From NCBI GenBank assembly GCA_004352715.1, contig SCFE01000067.1, positions 1,949,204 to 2,013,203 of the forward strand: a stretch of DNA of 64,000 nt. Direction: 5' to 3'. The notes below the pieces were generated by a model, which was not told the origin of the DNA, did no database searches, and saw only the letters and a list, made by a program, of their open reading frames with translations. A program made the position numbers and the translations under genes. Origin of the DNA: Hofstenia miamia. Its lineage: Eukaryota; Xenacoelomorpha; Acoela. Below are positions 55,010-64,000 of the stretch, in pieces. The first letter of the stretch is position 1. The number at the start of each line of letters is the position of its first letter.

Positions 55010-56009
55010 NNNNNNNNNNNNNNNNNNNNNNNNNNNNNNNNNNNNNNNNNNNNNNNNNNNNNNNNNNNNNNNNNNNNNNNNNNNNNNNNNNNNNNNNNNN
55101 NNNNNNNNNNNNNNNNNNNNNNNNNNNNNNNNNNNNNNNNNNNNNNNNNNNNNNNNNNNNNNNNNNNNNNNNNNNNNNNNNNNNNNNNNNNNNNNNNNNN
55201 NNNNNNNNNNNNNNNNNNNNNNNNNNNNNNNNNNNNNNNNNNNNNNNNNNNNNNNNNNNNNNNNNNNNNNNNNNNNNNNNNNNNNNNNNNNNNNNNNNNN
55301 NNNNNNNNNNNNNNNNNNNNNNNNNNNNNNNNNNNNNNNNNNNNNNNNNNNNNNNNNNNNNNNNNNNNNNNNNNNNNNNNNNNNNNNNNNNNNNNNNNNN
55401 NNNNNNNNNNNNNNNNNNNNNNNNNNNNNNNNNNNNNNNNNNNNNNNNNNNNNNNNNNNNNNNNNNNNNNNNNNNNNNNNNNNNNNNNNNNNNNNNNNNN
55501 NNNNNNNNNNNNNNNNNNNNNNNNNNNNNNNNNNNNNNNNNNNNNNNNNNNNNNNNNNNNNNNNNNNNNNNNNNNNNNNNNNNNNNNNNNNNNNNNNNNN
55601 NNNNNNNNNNNNNNNNNNNNNNNNNNNNNNNNNNNNNNNNNNNNNNNNNNNNNNNNNNNNNNNNNNNNNNNNNNNNNNNNNNNNNNNNNNNNNNNNNNNN
55701 NNNNNNNNNNNNNNNNNNNNNNNNNNNNNNNNNNNNNNNNNNNNNNNNNNNNNNNNNNNNNNNNNNNNNNNNNNNNNNNNNNNNNNNNNNNNNNNNNNNN
55801 NNNNNNNNNNNNNNNNNNNNNNNNNNNNNNNNNNNNNNNNNNNNNNNNNNNNNNNNNNNNNNNNNNNNNNNNNNNNNNNNNNNNNNNNNNNNNNNNNNNN
55901 NNNNNNNNNNNNNNNNNNNNNNNNNNNNNNNNNNNNNNNNNNNNNNNNNNNNNNNNNNNNNNNNNNNNNNNNNNNNNNNNNNNNNNNNNNNNNNNNNNNN
56001 NNNNNNNNN
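55010..56009. other. Assembly gap, 1000 N
   Basis: Exactly 1000 N. It ends in a TA microsatellite that abuts the tyrosine-recombinase element. Confidence 0.99.
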
Positions 56010-56035
<26 letters not shown>

Positions 56036-56040
<5 letters not shown>

Positions 56041-56128
56041 TGTTTTGTAACAAGGTGTTCACATATATTGGTGTTTTGTAACGCTCACCACATATATTGG
56101 TGCTTTGTAATCAAATGGTGTTTTGTAC
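56036..56128. repeat. Four tandem TGGTGYTTTGTAA sites at the left end
   Basis: Copies start near 56038, 56068, 56098 and 56116, about 30, 30 and 18 bases apart. The first three follow CATATAT or ATATAT. Two further direct copies and one inverted copy occur at the right end (58334-58413). They may be recombinase binding sites. Confidence 0.8.
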
Positions 56129-56501
56129 AAAGGAAAAAAATTTATATTTTTTTTTTTTTCTCAATATTTTTTAGCTAAATTTTATAAGAGTAATTGCCTA
56201 TTGATGTATTGTTATCGATTTCATTTGACCGGCTTGTTTAAAACATGTAAAAAACTGCATGTTAAATCAATGAACTGTTTTATAATCTTAAATTTGCTTG
56301 AATTTCTTGCGGTTATTTCGACTAGTAATTATTACAAAAACAAGAATTCCGCAATTTCCCACATTTTATATTTTCAACTGTAACAATTTTAATAACTTGA
56401 GAAAGTATATTGCCACATAAACGTAATTGATTCAAATTTGGATATATTGTACACAAAGAATATAAAATTGAATCAAACAAACATGAGACTATAAGGCACT
56501 A

Positions 56502-57626
56502 TTAAATTGTTTTTGAACAACTTGGTCGATTATCCATTTCAGAGACATAAAAATCCAAGAGACTATTAATATTCTGCGGGGTTGCTGGAGCGACATAATC
56601 TTTTGTAGCTGTGATTTGGGAATGTCCGGTTTGTGCAAGATGTGCTTTACGTTTTGTTGGTGAGAGTGAACTATCAGATAAATGAGTCTCCCATACTTTT
56701 CGGACAATAGTTGGTGTAATGACTTTGTCACATCCGCAGTATTTGCTTAACATTTTAGACACAAAATGATTAATATTATGTTGCAATGAATTTTTGCTCG
56801 TGCAAAATAGATACTTTGGATTCACGTCATACTGTTTTCTATAAAGTTCAATAGTTTTATCAATAAGTGGATGGTATTCAGGATCAATTCTAATATGTGT
56901 TTTATACTTATATCCGGTTTTGCCTTTATTTGATGACATGAGATTGTCTTTTTTGAGATTGCTGTATTCATCCACAGTAAGGCTAAGCAGTGGCAAAGGA
57001 CGGACATTTAATTCAGTCTGCAAAATAAAAAATATCATGGCCATTCGCTCTTCGTATGTAAGTTTTTTCCTCTGCTTGATGCAAAGTTTAACTTTTTGAC
57101 GTAAATTTTTAATTTCATTAAAAGTCGGCAAACTTGAGAATTTTTTTGATTTTTGGGAATTGGCCTCCCTTCCAGCCGCTTTTTTATATTGTTCCTTTAC
57201 ATCGTCCATAATTGTTAACCAATTTTCTAAATTAAATCGCATATTTTCATACAGACGAGCATATCGTAAAAATTTTTTGATTACTCCAATATAATTTAGT
57301 AGGGAACTCGCCATTAAGTTATGATGTCTTTTAACAGTTGCTATAAAGTTGGGAACATTCTTACCCGTTTTAAAATTTGAAGTTTCTACTAACAGATCAA
57401 GTAGAATTGACCTAAGTGTATCATTTAAAGACGATTTTATAGAACTGCTATCATTTTCTGCAGATTCCAAACGAGACTGCATATATTCAAAGAATCCAGT
57501 AACTCGAGCACAATCTTGATCATTATGTTGGGATTTTTTCAACAACAGAGATTGTATTTCCTTTGGTAAACAATTTATGTCATGAGGCCGTTCCCGCGAA
57601 GGGTAGTAAAGTTCACACATGTACAT
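56502..57626 (-). CDS. Tyrosine recombinase (Crypton-like)
   Basis: A 374-residue frame shows the full set of tyrosine-recombinase residues near its C-terminus: R209 in NVRPLPLLSL, a lysine at 240 or 242 in the TGYKYKTHIRI strand, R309 in TPTIVRKVWETH, H335 in AQTGHSQITA and the nucleophile Y344 in KDYVAP. The first 180 residues are helical and charged, as expected for the core-binding domain. Such enzymes cut and rejoin DNA through a tyrosine-DNA link, and in animals they occur in Cryptons, DIRS elements and domesticated genes. No reverse transcriptase accompanies it, so Crypton is favoured over DIRS. The frame overlaps the zinc-finger-like frame 57575-57955 by 52 bases in another frame. Confidence 0.85.
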   Translation of the reverse strand: MYMCELYYPSRERPHDINCLPKEIQSLLLKKSQHNDQDCARVTGFFEYMQSRLESAENDSSSIKSSLNDTLRSILLDLLVETSNFKTGKNVPNFIATVKRHHNLMASSLLNYIGVIKKFLRYARLYENMRFNLENWLTIMDDVKEQYKKAAGREANSQKSKKFSSLPTFNEIKNLRQKVKLCIKQRKKLTYEERMAMIFFILQTELNVRPLPLLSLTVDEYSNLKKDNLMSSNKGKTGYKYKTHIRIDPEYHPLIDKTIELYRKQYDVNPKYLFCTSKNSLQHNINHFVSKMLSKYCGCDKVITPTIVRKVWETHLSDSSLSPTKRKAHLAQTGHSQITATKDYVAPATPQNINSLLDFYVSEMDNRPSCSKTI

Positions 57627-57955
57627 CGTTTACTTTTACGTGTCATGTTTCCAAAACGAAGAAAACATGAGTCACATTGATATACCCTCTTTTGATTTCG
57701 TGTTCTAAAAAAATCCAGTATTATTCTTGCTTGAAACCTAGAAATATCAGGATGCGCATTTATAAGATGATCAGGCATTTTTTTAATGATTTTCTGACAC
57801 ACTAAGCAAGCCTGTGCACACCCATATTGTCTTTTCCGTGTAGTTTTCTTTTTAATCTTTTTTGAGCTTGTATCATTATTAGAAATTGGCTTTTCCGCTG
57901 CTGAAATTAGATCTTCAAAAGAAGAATTGAAATCTTCCATAACTAAATACAGCAA
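57575..57955 (-). CDS. Zinc-finger-like N-terminal frame of the recombinase element
   Basis: A 126-residue frame starts at the ATG near 57955. It is basic (KKIKKKTTRKRQ) and contains CLVCQKIIKKMPDHLINAHP, a C2H2-like finger, then YQCDSCFLRFGNMTRKSKRC, a second cysteine pair. It ends 52 bases inside the recombinase frame. I see no convincing intron to join them, so a one-base frameshift (mutation, sequencing error or programmed shift) is the simplest link. It would serve as the DNA-binding N-terminus of the recombinase. Confidence 0.6.
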   Translation of the reverse strand: MLYLVMEDFNSSFEDLISAAEKPISNNDTSSKKIKKKTTRKRQYGCAQACLVCQKIIKKMPDHLINAHPDISRFQARIILDFFRTRNQKRVYQCDSCFLRFGNMTRKSKRCTCVNFTTLRGNGLMT

Positions 57956-58409
57956 GCTTTGTTAAATAGGTGTTCCTATTATTTAAATTTAAAAATTGTC
58001 CTTCAATGCTTTCAAAATTTGACAAAGAAATGCCTTACCTTGTCAGAATTAAGCACGATTTGTTTATAAAAAACTAATTTATGCCCAATCTATTGAATAT
58101 TTATAAAAAATTCGAATATAATTTTCCCTATGCAAAATAATGTATTACAAAGCAACAATATATGTCGAAATTTACAAATAACCAGTGAATGTGAAATCAA
58201 TGAAAAAAATCAATTTGCGAATTTTTAACAAAAATAATTTCTTTTTTCATTAAAACCTCATATTTACATGCTATTAAAAAGATTATCATGTTTTTTTGGA
58301 AAAAAAATTTACATAAAGTATCGTACTTGGAAATGGTGCTTTGTAACATACAAAATTCACGTTTCTGGTGTTTTGTAATTGCAATTTCTCATTAGTATGT
58401 TACAAATCA

Positions 58410-58449
<40 letters not shown>

Positions 58450-59152
58450 TAAATCACTACCTAGAAACGAAGCTTTCGAAGTTGTTATTCTGGCAAACTT
58501 CAACTTATATCAGATATCACAGCGATACTGATTTTTTGATTCCTCAAATGCCATGTTGAAAAGTGAATCAGAATCTGATGCTGAACAAAACTTCAAAAAA
58601 GAGTCGGCGTTTTTTTCTAAATTGGATTCTTTGAACTTCTCCATTAAATAATCCAAGCAAAGATTTTAAGCAGTGGACGGTTGCAATTGGTTTTCCAATA
58701 AAGTTCTGGCAGAGATCATACGTGTAGCCTTTGTAAAAAAAGTGACCTGGAATGTACTAAACTGTGCGATACTGTATATGCGAAGTCATCAGAACAAATA
58801 TATGACTTCTTAATTGATGAAAACAGATTTTTTTCCAGTAGCAGATTGTTTCTGTAGGACTAGGCTCATTTGATCTTCTATGTAACCACATTAAGAAAGC
58901 CACAAAATGTTTGCATCCTCCCTTAGATGCAATACAGCCGTCACATGACAACGACACTATCACTTCAGCATTCTCATCGATTTCGGCAAAGCAAACATAT
59001 AACTTCGCATCTGTTCGGTGTTCAGGGGTCATTTTGCATCGAATATAGCAGACAAATCCATCTCTTTTTACTTCTACATATCCAACAGCTTCATCGCCGT
59101 AGTTCGGTCTTCCAGCTCTTCTCATTTTTTGTATTTTAAACACCGGGAACAT
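58450..59152 (-). pseudogene. SWIM-finger/YqaJ-type nuclease gene remnant
   Basis: The first part (58757-59152) encodes GYVEVKRDGFVCYIRCKM and CDGCIASKGGCKHFVAFLMW, a SWIM-like zinc finger followed by EPSPTETICYWKK. These features are typical of multi-copy metazoan proteins that carry a YqaJ-type exonuclease domain. A shift in a run of seven adenines ends the frame. Further on, another frame reads DYLMEKFKESNLEKNADSF and then FARITTSKASFLG near 58480, which resembles the start of a YqaJ domain. The remnant then runs into the TA microsatellite holding the recombinase element. It is dead, and the nuclease core is not in the window. Confidence 0.6.
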
Positions 59153-60549
59153 TAAATGACTGACAATTAGCGAAACAGTACCATATCATTTCATCTCTAA
59201 TTAATGGCAAGTTTTGGCTGTCTGCTTGAACTCATGATTTAATTTAAATTTATATTGTTACCCAGACGTGGACCAATCAGAATTTTGAAAGAAAACTTCA
59301 ATTTCATCACTTTTAATAAACTTTTCATCTTTCTTGAACAAAAAGTACCTAAAAAGTTCATGTTTAATAAGTTTTGAAATTTGTTGGAAATTGTCTATTG
59401 TTAATGGTAGATAGCCAACAAACATGGATTGCATTAAATAGCGAATTACTTAAAAAAAGTATTGATGTGATAAATTTGTATCCTAAAATTATGGAAATTA
59501 ATAACTTAAACGCAAAATAATTCACCCACTCATTCAATACACAAGATCAAATTTTGATAAATTTCTATTAACAATCCTAAATGCATGGTTTTAACCATCC
59601 GTTATTTTAAAACGAGAATGCGAAATAAATTATAAATTAAAATTTAAACTGAAAATGCGATAATATATGGATCCAGTCAACTCCTTAAAATTGACAAAAA
59701 TTTTAAAGCGATGTATACAAAAATTTGTTATGTAAATCTAAAATTTCTACAATAGATTTATAAACAAAATATTACGCTTCACGCTATTGCTATTTGGCAC
59801 AATAAAAACGATTTACATATTAACCAATCACATTTAGGTTGCAACCAAGCAACATTTTATTGTTTCATGTGAGCAATTTCAAAATTATATTAACTAGGGC
59901 AATTTCTTTCTGCTGTTTTATGGTTTTTTGGTAATTCTAATTTCGTTTTAGCAAAAAAGTTGTAAACAATTTGTTAATAGTTTTAAAATAATATGAGTAT
60001 CTTAAAATACATTGAAATTTCGTTATTTTATCAAAATATAATATATTTTGAGTTATAATTTTATCAAACCTAAGAGTTTTCTTTAAGCTTATCATTAACT
60101 TAACCTATCTAGTTAACATTTCCCCATTTTCATCAAGTTTAACAAATCCAATAATCACTGCATTTGAGAGCATTAATATTTTTGACGACAGATGGCAGTC
60201 AGCAATTCTAAGACTCTTTATCTCTGACTTGAACAAGACTTCCTCAAGACGTCTTAAAGCATGTTGAATGGGAAGTCTTCAAGACCAGTCTTACAGCGGT
60301 CTTATGACAGTTTCAAAGGTCTTTGAAACTCTTTGGACTCACTTAAGACTAATTTAAGACTGTCTATTTCTAATTGGGATGCTCATTTCATAATCCATTT
60401 TGTACGATAAACTTGCATTTTTATTGCATAACATTGCCATTATAGACGAGTTTTGCGTTATGTTTAAAACACCTTCTGGTTCGTGGTGTTAAGATCAATT
60501 TACATAATACCCTATTGCAATATCATACTACAATACAAAGCTTGTAAAG
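59153..60549. other. AT-rich noncoding stretch
   Basis: No gene seen. The segment 60208-60366 holds many AAGAC/GTCTT motifs. Confidence 0.5.
60208..60366. repeat. Cluster of AAGAC/GTCTT motifs
   Basis: At least ten copies of AAGAC or its complement occur in about 160 bases, including the palindromes AAGACGTCTT and GAAGTCTTC. It looks like a drifted tandem repeat. Confidence 0.6.
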
Positions 60550-60925
60550 CAGGGGTGCTAAAAAAATAATTGAATTATTTGCCGCAATCTCAATTCTAAA
60601 AATCAATTAATTTAAATTGCTTTGCTCAAAATCAATTATTGCAATTTTACGCGTTGACATTTCCCTCTATTGTCTGAATCATCTTTCTTTTTAAAGTAAT
60701 TTAATGCAACAGTTTTTGCCCTGTCCATTTTTATAGGAAACACACAACCCGTAATACGTAACAGTTCCAACGGAAATAGCAAGCGGCAATGGCGGATATA
60801 TGGCGGTAGAAGGACAATGCATCACCTGTTAAATACATTGCAATTAATTGCACTTCTTCAATCAATTAATTTTGATTGCAGATCAACAAAATCAATTAAT
60901 TGCAAATAATTTCTGAGCACCCCTG
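60550..60925. mobile_element. hAT-type MITE with 8-bp target site duplication
   Basis: A 376-bp element with termini CAGGGGTGCT and, inverted, AGCACCCCTG, flanked by a perfect 8-bp duplication TTGTAAAG (60542-60549 and 60926-60933). The subterminal sequence is rich in CAATTAATT motifs. It has no coding capacity. The terminus differs from those at 12853 and 10412, so a different hAT family moved it. Confidence 0.88.
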
Positions 60926-61010
60926 TTGTAAAGTATGTTTCGACCACACAAACTGTTGTATGGCATGAATATACATATACAATAAATATTTTAAACTTTA
61001 GGAAAAATTA

Positions 61011-63785
61011 CACTGGAAAACACAGATTTTGTTGCATGGGTAATTTTCATTGTTTCCACCTAATTTGACCTCACCGATTCCAAATCTGAAGCCCGTTTTT
61101 CGTCCAGTGCTCTAGTTTTTCCATAATCGGTGTTTTGATTTTTTGCAAATTCGTAATGTACGGTACTACTGCTACACTACTGACAAATTGGCGATTTTCA
61201 ATTATAGCAACTTAACCTTATATCTTATAAATGAACTAAATTTTACACTGATATCTACTGATTGATTTATAGTATTCATTTACTAAATAAAACGAATGTA
61301 ATACGGATACATTTATTATTTCACAAGTATTCATATGCATATGTGAATACAACTATAGAATGAGCCCAACAAACATAGGCGCATGTGCAGTACAGTACAA
61401 TTGGATCAGAAGGGCTAATTAAGAAGTGTGAAAATTTTCTGATCAAGATCTTAGGTTAGTTTCAGGCAAGCTGGGCAGAAATTTTCTCTTGTAGCTCTTT
61501 CGTTTGTGAGGTGTTTCCAATGACTGTCTATTAATGCTCCAGCAATAGTCAGCCATCATGTGTTTGTCCCAACGTCCTTGGTAGCGCTCTTCCATGACCT
61601 TGAGGTCCTGGTGGAACCGCTCACCTTGCTCATCACTGACGGCACCAAGACTGTCGGGGAACTTGTCCAGATGACTGTAGAGGTAATGCAGTTTCACACT
61701 CATCTTGCAGCCAAGGTTGCGAAATGCGGAAAGCATATCAGCCACAAGAAGTTCATAGTTATCGGCTTTTCTGTTTCCGAGGAAGTTTTCAACTACGGTA
61801 ACAAAAGAAGTCCAAGCATTCCGCTCCAACACATTCATTTTTGCAGGAAATACAGAATCGCGCATAAGTAGCCGAATCTGTGGTCCGTCAAAAACCCCGG
61901 CTTTAATCTTTTCAAACGACAATCCAGGAAGAACGCGACATATGTGGTGGAAACATTCGCTTTCGGAAGACAACGCTTTGACAAACTGCTTCATCAAGCC
62001 GAGCTTGATGTGAAGAGGTGGGAATATGATCCTATCTCGGCACACAATTGGATCATTAACGATGTTAGGCATTCCTCTCTGCAGAGTTTCACGAACAGGC
62101 CAAATTATTTGATTCCAATGCTGATCCCTGGCGCGACTATCCCACATACAAAGGAAGCAGGGATACTTTGTGAAACCTGCCTGTTGACCCAGGAGAAAAT
62201 TCACCATTTTGAGGTCTACACATATGATCCAGTTGTGGTCATGGTACTTTATCAGTTCAATCACGGTTTTGATATCATTGTGACGTTCTTTCAAATGCAC
62301 CGAATGTCCTATTGGAACGGATGAAAAGTGCTTACCATTGTGGAGAAGGACACACTTAAGACTGCGTTTCGAGATATCCAAAAATAGTCGCCATTCATTT
62401 GGATCATAAGCTGGCATACCCAACTGTCGAAAAAGACCGGGCACATCATGACAAAACACAAAGTTATTTTCTTCTGTAAAATATGGAAGAAAGTCTTTTT
62501 CTCTATTTCTGAAATATGTAATTTTGGTGCCGTAGGTCAACTGGTTCTTTTCATTAAGTCTGGAGGCTAGTAGTTCCGCTGCAGTTTTGGATAGACCCAA
62601 ATCACGCACAAGATCATTAAGTTCAGCTTGGCAGAACTTTTGAGGAATTGATTACCCCTCCGGTTCATATGTAGCGTCCTGCGAATCTTCTTGATGAACA
62701 TGTACATCATCTCCCTCTTCGTCACTACTTGGTTGCACAAATCACTCGAAAACTGGCACTGGGAGCTCGTCGGAGTGCGGAATCGGCCTGATTGCAGAAG
62801 GAATATTGGGATATTTAATTCTGTGTTTGGTTTTCATGGCAACGCCTTTTACATTAACCAAACAAAAGTAACAATCAGTCGTATGATCCATCGGCTCTCG
62901 CCAAGTCATCGGAATGCCGAAAGCTAAACCATTACGATTTCCTTTGCTCCAGTGGCGCAGATTTTCGTCACAATTTTGACACACAATATGTGGAGCCCAA
63001 AGCTAAACCACTATGACTCGCCAATAGTAAGTCCAAAGTAAGCTTTATATGCACGTTTCACAAATGTTGATATATTACGGCGTTGACGCTCAAAAGCATA
63101 ACATCCACAAATGTAACAGAATGTGTTCGATTTGTCATAGCAGGCATGTCTTCTTGTGGCCATAATACCTGAAAGACGGCGAGGGTTAGTAGATACCTTA
63201 ATAAGATACCATACAGTATAATATATTATACAGTACACACATGTAGGCCTAGTTACAACCTGCGTTATAACAGCACATTTTTAAATATATGATATTAAAG
63301 AATGTAGGATCTACATACAGATGCCATAGTTAGAATGATTTCTAAGCTTAGTTTACATCTTTTAGAATAGGCGTCTTCCTCACCTATACAGTATAATTCA
63401 GATTGAAGTGACTTACTTCTTTTTTCATTCAGAGATCCAAAAAGGCAACTGATCAAATCGAAAACAAATTTAAATTCGAAGCATTAAAAACAAAACAAAA
63501 CTTGAGACATCGTTTGTTTTGGTCTTACTGTAAATAAAATTGACTATTGCATTTGACGTTCACACATAAAATTAGAAAATATACGAACAAGATAGGGTTA
63601 CTGTCAAAATACAAAATAATGATGAAAAATGATAAAAATAGATAACACAAAAATCAAAATTGCAAAAAATCCAGAGCATGTGGATAAAAACGGTTTTCAG
63701 ATTCGAAATCATGAGGTCTGAATTGACCAAAATGCGTTGTAAAATTCAATGCAACAGAAACTTTCCAAAAATTTGTTGTCCAGTG
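61011..63785 (-). mobile_element. CACTG-ended DNA transposon with long TIRs and a GERFHQ-type transposase candidate
   Basis: The ends are CACTGGAAAACA on the left and CACTGGACAACA read inward from the right, flanked by TTA on both sides (61008-61010 and 63786-63788). Further in, collinear inverted blocks continue for about 135 bases: TGTTGCAT (offset 20 and 30), GACCTCA (57 and 68), AATCTGAA (73 and 83), TGCTCTRG (98 and 108) and GATTTTTTGCAA. The 2775-bp interior encodes one gene in the orientation expected for a transposase. CACTG termini with a 3-bp duplication fit the CACTA/CMC superfamily, but the protein assignment is inference. Confidence 0.75.
61443..63163 (-). pseudogene. GERFHQ-family protein, putative RNase H-fold transposase, with two stops and a frameshift
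   Basis: I recognise this as a family repeated in many invertebrate genomes but know no assigned function. The frame starts at the ATG at 63163 (MATRRHACYDKSN) with zinc-like CYICG. It shifts near 63000 and resumes with WAPHIVCQNCDENLRHW, FGIPMTWREP and DCYFCLV, then YPNIPSAIRPIPHS. A TGA near 62741 and a TAA near 62655 interrupt the same frame before a long open part (62609 to the stop at 61443; its first codon is GTG, not a start). In that part's 388-residue numbering, FLDIS (D78), ICVDLK (D132), CFLC (151-154), PPLHIKLGL (198-206) and SDEQGERFHQD (E327/E330) give a D-D-E order with an intervening CxxC, as in several DDE transposases. The flanking TIRs support that role. Confidence 0.75.
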
Positions 63786-63788
63786 TTA

Positions 63789-64000
63789 TCTGAATTTTGT
63801 GTAATCCATCACTCTGAATTTATACGATCCGATTAATAACTGTAACAAAAAACTGTAAATTCAATTGTATTTAAATGCCTACATTCTCACAACATGTATA
63901 TTTAATATACGAATTTGTTTAATAATAAAGTAACATTTATTTAAAAAATTTGATATTTGAGCCAACTGGATTCAAACCAGTATCTCTAAGTAAACCTTTC
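63789..64000. other. Window end; possible tRNA T-arm or B box
   Basis: No gene seen. On the minus strand 63965-63981 reads ACTGG-TTTGAAT-CCAGT, a perfect five-pair stem with a seven-base loop, matching a tRNA T-arm or polymerase III B box at 10 of 11 positions. The rest of any tRNA or tRNA-derived SINE would lie beyond the window. Confidence 0.25.

Larger units (their letters stand above)
56037..58413 (-). mobile_element. Crypton-like tyrosine-recombinase element with inverted termini in a TA microsatellite
   Basis: The two ends are inverted repeats, ATATTGGTGTTTTGTAACA on the left and, read inward from the right, ATATTGGTGATTTGTAACA, each adjoining a (TA)n run. Further direct copies of TGGTGYTTTGTAA lie just inside: near 56067, 56097 and 56116 on the left, and at 58334 and 58366 on the right. 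Between them are a zinc-finger-like frame and a tyrosine recombinase, both on the minus strand. Classical Cryptons have no terminal inverted repeats, so this layout is unusual. Exact boundaries are uncertain because the flanks are TA repeats. Confidence 0.75.

Overview
This is AT-rich, gene-poor, intron-containing animal DNA, most likely from an invertebrate. The evidence is metazoan-type MCM7 and RUVBL1 split by introns, an alpha-carbonic anhydrase, THAP and YqaJ/SWIM-type fragments, and many animal-type DNA transposons (hAT, piggyBac, a tyrosine-recombinase element, and a CACTG-ended element with a GERFHQ-type protein). I cannot name the species. It is a draft scaffold with four 1000-N gaps, one 21-N gap and five single-N joins. 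Several joins separate near-identical sequence, so some tandem duplications here are probably assembly products.

Layout. 1-6665: three partial copies of a decayed BED-finger hAT element around a gap. 6.8-7.0 kb: a Tc1/mariner-like remnant. 8548-9342 (-): an intact single-exon carbonic anhydrase. 10.4-10.6 kb: a hAT MITE with perfect 8-bp target duplications. 12.85-17.08 kb: a complete hAT element (TIRs and perfect TSD) with a broken transposase and an N-joined internal duplication. 17-31 kb: mostly noncoding, with foldback elements, LINE remnants and one candidate secreted-peptide gene. 31.5-36.6 kb (-): complete two-exon MCM7. 36.98-41.3 kb (+): exons 1-4 of RUVBL1, head-to-head with MCM7 across 382 bp; its remaining exons are not seen. 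41.3-45 kb: decayed THAP-like and hAT fragments. 45.33-48.18 kb: a piggyBac element whose transposase looks intact once a 185-bp intron is removed. 48.2-52.3 kb: noncoding. 52.35 kb: a THAP exon with a frameshift. 53.7-54.4 kb: the end of a second copy of the hAT element. 56.04-58.41 kb: a tyrosine-recombinase element with terminal inverted repeats, set in a TA microsatellite beside a YqaJ-type pseudogene. 60.55-60.93 kb: another hAT MITE. 61.01-63.79 kb: a CACTG-ended element with long imperfect TIRs carrying a GERFHQ-family gene that looks like an RNase H-fold (DDE-type) transposase.

The host genes are replication and chromatin machinery (MCM7 is a subunit of the replicative helicase; RUVBL1 is an AAA+ ATPase of INO80, TIP60 and R2TP) plus carbonic anhydrase. 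Nearly everything else recognisable is mobile DNA at different stages of decay. The two most interesting objects are the 61-63.8 kb element and the 56-58.4 kb tyrosine-recombinase element with inverted termini.
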